A stretch of DNA of 64,000 nucleotides from Ehretia macrophylla. Its lineage: Eukaryota; Streptophyta; Magnoliopsida; Boraginales; Ehretiaceae. Made by a program: the position numbers and the translations under genes. Shown piece by piece: positions 36,158 to 46,450 of this stretch; position 1 is the first letter of the stretch; every line of letters begins with the position of its first letter. The DNA lies in NCBI GenBank assembly GCA_037974665.1, contig CM075765.1, positions 11,143,501 through 11,207,500 on the forward strand. The letters run 5' to 3'. Under the pieces are notes generated by a model, which saw only the letters and a list, made by a program, of their open reading frames with translations, did not search any database and was not told the DNA's origin.

Positions 36158-36967
36158 TGTTGTATTGTTTTAATATCTTGTATATTAGTCTAGTTGACTT
36201 TTATATGCTTTGTAGTTCATAATGTAAAAGATGTTGAAAAGATGATGATCTAAATGATGCTAACTTAGTAATGTAAATTAAGGTTCTTGTATTATGTTGG
36301 AACGGAGGTGTATAACAAAGAATGATTATGGCGTAATATGGTTATGTCGTATGTTGTTATTTTATTGAGGAGTTGTTTGTTGTATGGTTATGGAGTTGAT
36401 GTATGATGTTCTAATGAGGTTGGTTTAGAGCCTCGGTGTCCTATTTACTGTCGTTATACTGCCGAAATTTCGTTGCCTCCTGACTGATTATAGGAGGGGT
36501 CGAGTTGGGGCGTGACACTAAAGGCCATTAGTTGTTTGGCATTTTGTCTCCAAGCTATAGAAGATAGGGAACGATGAGCCAAACCACGGCTGAGAGTGAA
36601 GAGGCTTCCGAAAATAGGGAGGCCTCGGGGTCCAGGGATAGAGACTGGGCCAATTTGATTTCTTCCATTTCTCCAAGCCATGCCACCGGACGTGCAGGCC
36701 CACGTGATGAGAATTAGAGACAAAGATGCTAACAAGACAGAGAGTATTACATACTCGTCAAGTAGATTTTTGGATCCAAGAAATGCTGGTAGTGTAAATA
36801 TCCACCAATTTGTGTCTTTGGTAGCCATACCAAAATCCATAATTGGCGTTGATATATTGTATATGCATGAGAGTTACAAAGTGCACAAGAGAGTTTGGTG
36901 AATGGGAATGACAAAGAACATGAATTTATAGAGGTAGTTGTAATGCTTCAAGGCTTATGAAGAATGT

Positions 36968-37160
36968 GATTATGGACAACAAAATTAGTTTCTTTGGTAA
37001 GTGAATATGATTATAGACCTCAAGGTGATTTTTTTGGTAAGTGAATATAATTATGGACCTCAAGGTAGTTTCTTTGGTAAATAAATATGATTATGGACCT
37101 TAAGGTTGTTTCTTTGGTAAGTGACTATAATTATGGACTAGAAGGTAGTTTCTTTTGGCT
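36968..37160. repeat. 40-bp minisatellite, about 5 units
   Basis: Units of the form ATTATGGACCTCAAGGTAG plus TTTCTTTGGTAAGTGAATAT, spaced 40-41 bp. It lies just upstream of the CYP78A start codon, in the old promoter region. Confidence 0.85.
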
Positions 37161-38384
37161 AAAAGAAGTTATGTTTATGATAAGCCAATGAAACTATGGA
37201 CCAAAAATTTATTTCTTTGTTATGAGAATTTTGATTATGTTAATTCTTATGTTTTTTTATAGCTTAATTATCATCATACAGTTATGACATGCAGCTAGCT
37301 GCTATACATAGAAGAAAAGAAAATATTTAAACATCATATGGGAAAAAGGCCTCTGAATGAATTTGTTGTATTTGAAAAGAAAATTGTGTAATTTTTTCAA
37401 AATATAGTTTTCATTATAGTAGATTTCTATGATAAATATATTTCACTTTCAAATGTACATTTCATGTTCACTTGTGCCTAAGTTCGAGTTGACATACTGA
37501 TCCTCTGTTCAAAAGCAATGCACAAATTTGCATTTCTATAAAGGGTTGAATTTTCAAAATAGGTCATCTAATATTTGACAAAGCATTAATTATATTTAGC
37601 ATAAAAGAATAACAAGATTGTGTGTTTAGCAAGAACAATGAGATTATCTATATCATATTTTGTGTGATATGCATTGTTTATTATGATCTTTTTTAACTAC
37701 TTCACAATCTTTTTAATGTGTTACATTTGTATTGCACCCATAAAAAAATAGGATTGTGTTTACGTGAGAAATAAATTCTAAAGCCAATTAAATTTTTTTA
37801 TTCTTTTTGGGAGAGAAAAAATTACAGAGGTTGATGAAAAGAGGTCTTGATAAGGAAGAGTTGGATGATGTTTACAACTCAAATGATATATTGAGACTCA
37901 CTGTTGTTTGAATATGATATATCATCATATTAGAAGTATGTCAATAGATTAATGCAAGCATTTTAACTTAGGCTTTTGTCGTGAAATTAAATCCTATTAT
38001 AAATATGTTGGAAATAATTGTCTTTATCTAGAATTATTCGATAAAAGTCAATTATTTCACTGGTAACTGAACATAGTACATTTATAACAAAAGGAAGGGG
38101 AACTTAATCCAATTGTTGAGCTAGCTCTCAAGCCGTTACATTGTTGGTCTAAAGTCACAATATGAATTATGTCCTGTCTATAGAAGTAATATATATTAAG
38201 AAAATAAATTATACAGTCACATAACACTACTTTACATCTACGTCTTCACCGTCATGGCTTACCATAAGCCTCAAGTTTCCTTTGGTTATGTGACATAATA
38301 TCATGTTTGGATCTGCTTTTTTGTCTAACCAAAGGAAAGAGACATTTCAATGGTTGTAATTAGATCCTTGGAGTCTATGGGTAA
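37161..38384. other. AT-rich intergenic DNA with a tiny CYP78A-like fragment
   Basis: No gene seen. About 35 bp at 38239-38273 match the exon 2 sequence of the nearby CYP78A (10436-10470), with CGTCTTCACCG followed by GGCTTACCATAA. The match is short but clear. Confidence 0.55.
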
Positions 38385-38779
38385 GGCCAACTCCAACAGC
38401 ATATATAAAATGTCAAAATCTCTGCATGTAGAGATGTTTTTAGAGACTTTTGTCTCCAGCGGCATCTCTACAAATTCTTTATAATGTAGAGAACTTGTAG
38501 ATAATCTCTATAATTGAATTCAGCATCTCCACATGTAGAGATCATCTACAAATTCTCTAAAAATAAAGATTGAGTAAATATAGAGAAGTTGTTGGAATGA
38601 AACTGAAATAGAGAAGCTGCTGGATTAAAATTGAAATAGAGATTCTCTAAAAAGAGAGATTGAGTAAATATAGAGAAGCTATTGGAGTAAAACTAAAATA
38701 AAGAATCTGTAAATGTAGAGAAATTGTTTAAAATCTCTACATGTAAAAAAACAAAATAGAGAAGCTGTTGGAGTTGGCC
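38385..38779. mobile_element. Tourist-like MITE
   Basis: Terminal inverted repeats GGCCAACTCCAACAGC and GCTGTTGGAGTTGGCC flank a 395-bp non-coding element. TAA occurs at both flanks (38382-38384 and 38780-38782), the 3-bp duplication of PIF/Harbinger elements. The interior has several AGAGAAGCTGTTGGA sub-repeats. Confidence 0.75.
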
Positions 38780-38890
38780 TAACTGGCCCTTTAAGACATC
38801 GTTTAGCGACCAAGATCAAGCTATTGGAAATGTAGATGAAAATGTATTTTCTCATAAAAGTCATTGTTTATATATGCCAATAGCACATAC

Positions 38891-39516
38891 AGTAAAATCT
38901 CTTTAAATTAATAACGTTGGGACCACCAAATTTTATTAATTTAGTAAGATATAATTTATCGATACATTAATAACTATTAATTAATAGAGATATTTTTATT
39001 TTTTTTAGCTTTATAGTAAACATATTATGATTATGATGTCTTTTTTTGAAAAGTGACTTGTATTTTTTGGGTCCAATTTGAAAAGATAAGTAATGAGAAT
39101 AAAAGATAAAATTTAATTTAGTAGGATTAGAATAAAGTTTCTCTAATCTCATATCCAAGTGCTTGTAGGATTAGGTTGAGAACTAATTTCTCTAATCTTG
39201 TATCCTAATCCTTGTAGGATGATCTCAATTTTTTCTCTTTAAATAATTAAATATGATATTCAACTAAATTTGAAGTTTAGTAAAAGACTATCTACTCTTG
39301 ATTCATATTTTAAGAAAACCTCATAGTCAATTTATTATGTACTTTTTAGCTAATTATTAATTTATTAAATATTTGGATCAATAAAATACAAAGAAAATTT
39401 TTTAAATGTATTATCTTATAATTTTATCGAATTTATTAATTTTTTACATTGGTCCCAAGTCGGGACCGAATATTTTTATTAATTAAAAAAAATTATTAAT
39501 TTAAAGAGATTTTACT
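38891..39516. mobile_element. Inverted-repeat element with AGTAAAATCTC ends
   Basis: Inverted termini AGTAAAATCTCTTTAAATTA on both sides enclose 626 bp of AT-rich DNA, with a second inverted motif (GGGACC) further in. The target duplication is ambiguous (TA or ATA). No ORF. Confidence 0.6.
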
Positions 39517-39589
39517 ATATCAAAAAATGCTCCATCACACTTAGAGAGTCTTCACTCCAATAAAGGTTTTTGCCATTTATTCAACATGT

Positions 39590-40718
39590 GCATGTTTGTT
39601 TGTAAATCAGTGCATGAATTTGAGGAAACGTGATCGAGGATGATTTATGAGTGTAAAGCTGGAGATAACACATGGCTCCAAGGCCTTTATACTATTTGAC
39701 ATAAATACACCATATCTAATCCTAATATGTTTCGTGTTGGAATTAAATCAACCTCTAGGAGTAAGAGCACAAACCATGTTCCAAATAGTCTTGGTGATAA
39801 ATCTACTTGTTTGATTGAATTTGTTGTTACTTTTGAGAAAATGGTCAATAGGTGATGAGAGAATGAAACAAATGAAAACTTTCGTTATCACCGTGGTATG
39901 ATATCATGTAGCATCAAGTATAGTCTTATATTAAAGCAGGTGGCTAGTGCTTACACAAATAAAATTTACAAATTGTTTGAGATAAAGTTTCTTGATGGTG
40001 TTGAATTGGCACCATTTCAAGAGTTTTCTTATGGTGGTAGTGTTAACAAAAATGAAGTGAGGATGCGTAGAGTTATACTTATAGGATCAGTATAGTTGAG
40101 CTAGATATAAAATAAAAAAAAAGTGATTGTAGTTGCAAAAAGTTTGAGACAATTGGGATTCTATTTTCTCACGCTTTGAAGACATTTGTTTTTAAGGATA
40201 TACATGAGATTCTCCAAAAATATGTACTATGGAGATGGAACAACTATGCAAAGAATAGATTGAATGAGATTGAAACTCAAGAATTCTCAAAAGGGAAAGG
40301 CAAAGAATCTGAAATTGTATGCATAAATCAAGCCATGAGGCTTGCTGATGACCTTGTGATGCAAAGCATGTCACACAAAGGAGCGAGGTTGGTAGTATGG
40401 AATGCACTTAAAAGTCAAGCTGCACAACTTAATGAATTTCTCAATGAGATAAAGTTGGTTGCTCAATTTGCCCATAAAGAAAAGCATGGTCTTGACATTT
40501 ATGGTGACATAATTGGTAATTTCAATGAAGAACCTCTTGTGTTAGACCCTTTCTATGTGAGATACATAGAAAAATCTAATGAAACAAAAAAAAAAAAAAG
40601 TCATTGGGAAAGGAAGAGAAAAATGTCAACTAACAATGATGCAATAGGTGCCAAGCTTTGTTATTTTAGTGTTGATCAAAGTATAAACAATTGTGTACTT
40701 ATAGTTACTTATGATTAA
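39590..40718 (+). pseudogene. FAR1/FHY3-related (FRS) fragment
   Basis: Broken reading frames resemble the middle and C-terminal parts of FAR1-RELATED SEQUENCE proteins: EFEETWSRMI-like and GDNTWLQGLY near 39615-39700, GIKSTSRS near 39740, KQVASAYTNKIYKLFE in the 39898-40095 frame, and KDIHEI with WRWNNYAKNRL at 40176 onward. Frames are interrupted by stops and shifts, and the N-terminal FAR1 DNA-binding part is not seen. The family derives from Mutator-like transposases and includes phytochrome-A signalling transcription factors. This copy could be an FRS gene relic or a transposase relic. Confidence 0.75.
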
Positions 40719-41033
40719 TCTTGTCTTTTTTAAATCTTTCTCTTTTGGCAGGCAATAACAAAAAGATTGCAATTGGCTCGTCTTGAGGACCCAAGGTGTT
40801 TCTAAAGTTGTTCATATTGTAATTTTTTTTTTTTTTTGCCAGTTACCTTCTCTATATCTAGTAAATCAACATGTTAGCAGTTTTGAAATACTTTATTACA
40901 AACTAAAGATATTTTCCGAGTAGTGTAAGCAACAAATTTTTGGTTGAACTACAGAGTTAAACTTTTGGTTGTATTCTTTTTGTGTAGCTTTCAAGTGCGA
41001 TGGGAACATGTATATATCATCATATAATTTTTT

Positions 41034-42092
41034 GGGTAAACAGCATACCACCCCCATGTGGTTTAAGTCAAGTGCACGTTTGCCCCCCAATAGTTTTAAA
41101 AAGTGTGCACACATCACCCCTCCATTAGGAAAACCGTCCAAATTGACAGTGAGTGTAATGCACACGCTAATTTTGAGATGTTGTAAGTTTTTCTATTATT
41201 GTTGACTTAAAATAATACATTTTATGGACAAAAATACCCTTAAAGGATATAATGGTAATTTAAACTTAAAAATTAAAAAATTAAAAGAAAACCCCACCCC
41301 CTCGCTGCCCCCTTAGCCCCTGCCCCTTGACTCCCTCACCTACACCCAAAATTTCCACCATCAACCCCAAATCAAAAAACACTATCCCGAAATCAGAAAA
41401 CTCTAATCCAAATCAAAGGAATAACCCAAATTGTAGTGGTATGGTCACAATGATGTGGTCACAGTGGTGTGGTCACGGAGGGGTGGTAGTGTGGTCTGTG
41501 ACAGTGTGATCGTGTGTGCAGGTGTTTGTCGATGGCGGGTGGTGGAGATGTTGGTGGGGGTAGGGGTAGTGGTAATGGCGGTTGTGGAGTTGGTGGGTGT
41601 GTTAGGGAATGGGGCTAGTGGTGGTGTTGGTGATAATAATGGTGGTGGTGATTGAGGAATGGAAGGGCGTAGGGAGTTGGATGGTGGTGGTGGTGCAGTA
41701 GTGGTGCTTAAGGGGGTGGATGGAGGATTTAGATCCCCTAATAATGTTGGTTTTGTTTGATATTCAATTAAGGCTCTAGATGTTTTCTTATTAATTGAAC
41801 CGTTGAGATTTTTCTTTAATAACATTATTATACAAACAGTATTATTAGGAGATCCAAATCCGGTAGAGGGATGGGGCAGATTTTTTTTAAAGCTAAAAAT
41901 CTTTTTTTTTTTTTGCTGCAATCTGATTTTTTTTGGCTGAAAATATTAAAAAGGGCATAATTATCAAAGATCTATTTCCGTTAAAAAATTTAACACCTAA
42001 TTGACGGATGGTAACGTATGCACACTTTTTAAAACTATAAAAGATAAACGTGTACTTGACTTAAACCATAGGAGTTGATGTGTTGTTTACCC
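41034..42092. mobile_element. Non-autonomous Mutator-like element
   Basis: A 1059-bp element with terminal inverted repeats of about 97 bp starting GGGTAAACA, flanked by 9-bp duplications TAATTTTTT (41025-41033 and 42093-42101). The interior at 41430-41720 is unusually rich in GTGGTGG-type sequence. It encodes no transposase. The Pro/Thr-rich frame on the minus strand there is probably compositional. Confidence 0.8.
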
Positions 42093-42101
42093 TAATTTTT
42101 T

Positions 42102-42905
42102 TGTAAAGTAGTATTATGTGACTGTATAATTGATTTTCTTAATATATATTACTTCTGTGGTCATATTTAATTGAATCTTTTTTGTCTATATTGTTTATTA
42201 TATTACATTGCGCTCCACATCAGGCAGGGAAACGCATTAAAAAAATTATTGTTTTAAAATTGGTGTTCAAATATGCCTACAGCTCTCAAAGTAACAATTT
42301 ACAAGTGAATTAGCTTTATTATTTAAAAACAAAAAAAAATTAGGTCTCTGTTGAAATTTTATTGTATTAATTTTAGATTTGAACTTTTTATACATTCAGA
42401 TTGAGCTTAATTTGCTTAATTGGCCAAAAAAAAAAGGAATTATCGCTTTTTTTCTTTCTCAACACCAAACTTTTGAAAGTCACAATGCATTGTTTTTATA
42501 TTTTTTGGTCATTTAGTTGAAATGTCGTTGACATACCTTGGTGATGACTAATTATGATGAATTGCATATTTAATCTATTTTGACAATTGAAAAGGGTCGC
42601 TTAAGTGATTTTTTTTTTAAATTCAAAGAATATTTAAACTATTTTATATTACTTAAAATATTATATATAAATTAATATTAAAACCTTTTATACTTGAAGT
42701 AAAAATTATACTGCTAAACCAAATGATCAGTGGCTTAACAATTGAAAAGTGTCCCTTATAATAATTTTTATTTTAAATTTAAGGAATATTTAAATTATTT
42801 TTTATATATATTTTTTAAATATTACATATAAAAATTAATATCAAACCATTTTATACTTAAAACGAAAATTATAATACGAAACCAATTTTTCCCCCAGCCA
42901 AACAC
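42102..42905. other. AT-rich upstream region with a diverged tandem duplication
   Basis: Segments starting CAATTGAAAAG at 42581 and 42739 are diverged tandem copies with a period of about 158 bp. The right end should include the promoter of the F-box/kelch gene. No confident TATA box. Confidence 0.5.
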
Positions 42906-42934
42906 CACATACAAACGATCTATTCATCTCATGA

Positions 42935-43000
42935 CACGCACGCACGCACAGCTCTACTCATCACTCACGCACACACTCACACACACACACACGCACGCCA
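42935..43000. repeat. CA/CGCA microsatellite in 5' UTR of the F-box gene
   Basis: Repeated ACGC and CACA units run to within a few bases of the ATG at 43001, so the likely leader is a purine-pyrimidine alternating tract. Confidence 0.75.
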
Positions 43001-44071
43001 ATGACGGACACGACCACTAGCGCAACACCTGAACCACAGCAGCTCCTCCCAGGCCTTCCAGACGACGTCGCTTTACAATGCTTAGCTCGAGTGCCACGTT
43101 GCCACCACCCAAGCCTTTCACTAGTATGCAAATCATGGCACTCCACTGTACGCTCACGTGCACTCTTCACCACCCGATCCCTACTCCGTGCTACCCAAAC
43201 CTTCCTCTACCTCAACCTCCGCATCAACTCCTCTTTCCATTGGTACTTTCTCAATCGAAACCCCAAGAAAAACCAGCTTTCCCCTCTCCCAAACATCCCT
43301 GCCCGGCTCGTCGGGCCGGCTTTTGTGGCTCTCGGACCGAAAATATATGTAATCGGTGGGTCGGTTAACGAAATACCCTCGAATTCCATGTGGGTTTTTG
43401 ATTGTAGGTTTAATGAGTGGGAGGCCGGGCCGAGAATGAAGGTTGGGAGAGAGTTTGCGGCTGCTGGGGTGGTGGAGGGGAAGATTTATGTGATGGGTGG
43501 GTGTGTGGTCGACAATTGGGCCCGGTCGATTAATTGGGCCGAGGTTTTTGACCCGGTGAAAGGGTCGTGGGGCCCGATTCCAAGCCCAATTGAGGTTAGG
43601 GATAAGTGGATGCATGCTAGTGCTGTGATAGGCGGGAAGGTGTACGCGATGGCAGATAGCGGGGGGGTGGTGTATGATATCGGGTTGGGAGGGTGGGGGA
43701 GTGTGTCGAGGAGGCTTGATTTAGGGTGGGGAGGTCGGGGCGCAGTGGTGGGAGAGGTGCTGTATTGTTATGATTATTTGGGGAAGATTAGAGGGTATGA
43801 TGTTGCCCAGGATCAATGGAAGTTGTTGAAAGGGGTGGAGATTGGGTTGCCTAAGTTCTTATGTGGTGCGACTATGGTAAACCTTGATGGGAGGTTGTGT
43901 GTGGTGTGGGAAGGGAAGGGAAGTGGAAAGGAGGTCGACATTATGTGCGCAGAAATCAAGGTGAGGAAGGACGAGGATCGGGGGTTGACCGGGACAATTT
44001 TGTGGTCTGATGTGATTCTCGTGGTTCCTAATGGGGCTTCGATCGTGCATTGCCTGGCTGTTGAGTTTTGA
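43001..44071 (+). CDS. SKIP6: F-box/kelch-repeat protein, SKIP6-like
   Basis: An intact single-exon ORF of 356 residues. An N-terminal F-box (about residues 15-62; LPGLPDDVALQCLARVP, LVCKSW) would bind a SKP1/ASK adaptor. It is followed by kelch repeats with KIYVIGG at 114-120, KIYVMGG at 161-167 and weaker units to about 280, forming a beta-propeller for substrate binding. Arabidopsis SKIP6, recalled as about 370 residues, has the same architecture. The expected role is substrate receptor in an SCF ubiquitin ligase. The substrate is unknown. The start is the first ATG after the CA-rich leader. The gene has a higher GC content than its flanks, as usual for an intronless coding region. No lesions seen. 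Confidence 0.92.
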   Translation: MTDTTTSATPEPQQLLPGLPDDVALQCLARVPRCHHPSLSLVCKSWHSTVRSRALFTTRSLLRATQTFLYLNLRINSSFHWYFLNRNPKKNQLSPLPNIPARLVGPAFVALGPKIYVIGGSVNEIPSNSMWVFDCRFNEWEAGPRMKVGREFAAAGVVEGKIYVMGGCVVDNWARSINWAEVFDPVKGSWGPIPSPIEVRDKWMHASAVIGGKVYAMADSGGVVYDIGLGGWGSVSRRLDLGWGGRGAVVGEVLYCYDYLGKIRGYDVAQDQWKLLKGVEIGLPKFLCGATMVNLDGRLCVVWEGKGSGKEVDIMCAEIKVRKDEDRGLTGTILWSDVILVVPNGASIVHCLAVEF

Positions 44072-45184
44072 AACCGATTTCTGGGTTATTGCGATGTGTG
44101 ATCGCCTTGTGTCAAGCTTGTAAGAAATGTAGTTGTACTTTTGGCCTTATGATACTTTGGAATTGAATTAGGAATACTTCGTTGTTAATTCAAACTAGCT
44201 TGGATATTGTAATTGATAACTCATAAACCAACAATCAACTATGTTTGTGAGGTCAGTGTTGCATAAGATAACGCTGTATTTAATGCATATTCAGTCGATT
44301 GCAATTAATACTTGTGATGCACATGGAATTTGCTTGTTTTTGCATCAATGATAGGTGCTAACTAATGCATATCAAACAATAAGTTTTATAGAGAATTGTA
44401 ACTTGTAAGCCATTTTATATCATCAGCGCATTGTTAGTTTACTTGCTTATTCTGTTATTGACTACCACATGCTATATCGTTCTTGTGGCTTCTTTTATCT
44501 CCTCAAGGCATCATGATTTCTCATTTATATATGATAGTTATCTCTTTATGTCATTATATTGTGCGACCCATCTAGTGAGATAAAGGCTTGGTTTGGTTTC
44601 AGTTACTTGCTTTGGTAAGTGATCGTAACTGCAACTATTAAACTTATTTCTTTCGAAAGTAAAAATTTTAGTTATTAAGCACCACCTTATCATCACTTGA
44701 CATTCTATCTAAATTTTCAGTATGTATGACATGATTGGGAACATTGATTGTATATAATTCCATTTTTCTTTGTTATTTTTTGTTTTTAGTCGGTAGATGG
44801 CAACTTTGATTGCATAAAATAAGCTGATAATTAATTTCTGCTTGCCTGAGTCGTATTGTTGCATTTGAGATCTTATATGCATTGACAAAACTGGATCTTT
44901 GAAAGTTGTTTGGAAGCAACTTAGACGAGTATGGGTAAACAGCTGAAGGAATGTCCATCTCCATCTCCATCTTCATAAATCTTATTTCTTCAGTTATTAT
45001 GTTTTTTGTTGGGCTAACGGCTTATTTCTAGTGCACTTTTTTTTGCATAATTGCATTATGGACTTCCCTAGAAATCTCTAGTTCATCATGTCACGTTCGA
45101 ACATCTATTTAGTGATGGGTTTGATGATATTTTGACTCTAGCATAGGCCTTGGGGGCTTTGGTGGCACTCATCCATTATTGTTT
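44072..45184. other. Downstream region of the F-box gene, no gene seen
   Basis: It contains the 3' UTR of the SKIP6-like gene at its left end and otherwise AT-rich sequence without convincing ORFs. Confidence 0.5.
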
Positions 45185-45728
45185 CATTTGATGGATAACT
45201 GACAGTGCTTATGTTAGCCAAGGCTTCTGGGGACATATGTTTTCGTGTTGTTCGGGTAATAGTCATTCTAAAATTAGTTGTTATAAGAGTTAATTTAAGA
45301 TGATCTCTAGATACCAAATTCAATGACACTTATTGCTAGTTTGGAGGTGGTACAACTCTAGATACTAGTTTCCATGACACTTATGTTTTACTTCCCCTGT
45401 TACTGTAAGAAAATTCTCCTATGCAGGATCCAGCATTTTCGGCCAAGAGTCTTGGCCATTTGATGGATAACTGACAGTGCTTATGTTAGCCAAGGCTTCT
45501 GGGGACATATGTTTTCGTGTTGTTCGGGTAATAGTCATTCTAAAATTAGTTGTTATAAGAGTTAATTTAAGATGATCTCTAGATACCAAATTCAATGACA
45601 CTTATTGCTAGTTTGGAGGTGGTACAACTCTAGATACTAGTTTCCATGACACTTATGTTTTACTTCCCCTGTTACTGTAAGAAAATTCTCCTATGCAGGA
45701 TCCAGCATTTTCGGCCAAGAGTCTTGGC
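45185..45728. repeat. Perfect 272-bp tandem duplication
   Basis: Units 45185-45456 and 45457-45728 are identical as far as I can read, with CA microhomology at the junction. Each ends with CTATGCAGGATCC, which looks like a splice acceptor, and the sequence after the second copy is open for about 50 codons (plus strand, from about 45699). I do not recognise that peptide. Confidence 0.9.
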
Positions 45729-46289
45729 CAGATGCCCAAGGGAAGACTTTCCGCCTGTTACATTTCTTCCAGGCTGCAGCCTATACAAAGAAAGCAACCT
45801 TTGTGGCTTTTGTGCTCTATACAGCACGAGACAAATGCACTTGTTTCGTTCTCCACCCCCTGACGACGTATTGCTGGTATCTACTAGCAATCACCCTCCT
45901 TCATGGACAGGTATGTTCATTTACTCAACAGAGTCTTATTGAAAATCCTCAGATCCCTCACCCTTAAACCTCCCCTAGAGATATGAGAAGAACCTTCCTC
46001 CATGATACCAAGTGATAGTTCCTCTCCTCTTCTACCCCTTCCCACAGAAAGTTTCCTCGTACTTGTTCTCAAAACCAACAGCAGTAACGAAGAGGTTCTG
46101 GAAAAAGACTTCTGTAAAAACCTTATCAAGAAAGGTTTTGCAAGTCTTTAATGAAGGTCGAACTGTAACATAGTTCTCAAGCTGGCTATAGAGGGAGAAC
46201 AAAACTTTGGGATGACTAGTAGCTGGAGATGTGGTTCTTAAGAGTAATTATTAGAGCTTTGTTATAGTGGTGGATGAAATAGCTATAGT
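45729..46289. other. No clear gene
   Basis: A short plus-strand frame continues from the duplication to about 45850. It could be an unrecognised 3' exon. The rest shows nothing I can name. Confidence 0.35.
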
Positions 46290-46450
46290 ATTAAGGGTAG
46301 CTTATCTGGTCACACCTTAGATGTGTTTTTCAGAGGTCACAAGTTCGAGTCCCCTTAGAGTTACTAGAGAGGTTTACTCGGCCGTTAACTTCAAAATCCC
46401 GTGGAATTACTCAAAGAAAGCTTGGATGCCCATGGCTGATTTGTAATAGC
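46290..46450 (+). mobile_element. tRNA-derived SINE-like relic
   Basis: An A-box-like GTAGCTTATCTGG (about 46298-46309) is followed about 40 nt later by a B-box-like AAGTTCGAGTCC (46341-46352). Then comes CCCGTGGAATTACTC, which resembles the conserved body of Au-like plant SINEs. No flanking duplication was found. Confidence 0.5.

Larger units (their letters stand above)
34149..36517 (+). mobile_element. Solo LTR of a related family, opposite orientation
   Basis: 2369 bp, TGTTAAACC to GGGGCGTGACA, flanked by CTAAA at 34144-34148 and 36518-36522. It is alignable with the inverted LTR1-3 along much of its length but strongly diverged, so it is a related subfamily in plus orientation. No internal region is present. 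It interrupts CYP78A exon 1 at a serine codon. Confidence 0.9.
10199..36840 (-). pseudogene. CYP78A: CYP78A cytochrome P450, disrupted
   Basis: Ancestral exon 1 survives in three pieces: 36518-36840, 34114-34143 and 10902-11537. Exon 2 is 10199-10825. The pieces join across two LTR insertions at duplicated sites CTAAA and GAAGC. An N-terminal membrane anchor and proline-rich hinge (IPGPRGLP) lie at the 5' end, the I-helix region (FRGTD) starts exon 2, and the heme-binding [10 protein letters not shown] lies near 10375-10405. CYP78A enzymes are ER-bound monooxygenases (KLUH type) that affect organ and seed size. Damage beyond the insertions: a frameshift near 11358-11362, a one-base insertion near 10961-10965, and AT instead of AG at the acceptor before 10825. 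Functional expression is very unlikely. The 76-bp intron 10826-10901 sits at the position usual for the family. Confidence 0.93.

Noticed and set aside
36454..36840. 128-aa P450 N-terminal ORF as a separate short gene
   Set aside because: Its last 20 residues are read-through into the solo LTR. It is the 5' piece of the split CYP78A.
41445..41921. 158-aa Pro/Thr-rich minus-strand ORF inside the Mutator-like element
   Set aside because: The composition follows from the GTGG-rich DNA, there is no recognisable domain, and it begins in a poly-A tract and spans the element interior. Treated as a by-product of composition.
43181..43615. 144-aa minus-strand ORF within the F-box/kelch gene
   Set aside because: It is antisense to the intact kelch frame, which has clear domain motifs. 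No independent support.
46321..46360. Functional tRNA gene
   Set aside because: Only box-like motifs are present. No cloverleaf could be built, and a SINE relic explains the match better.
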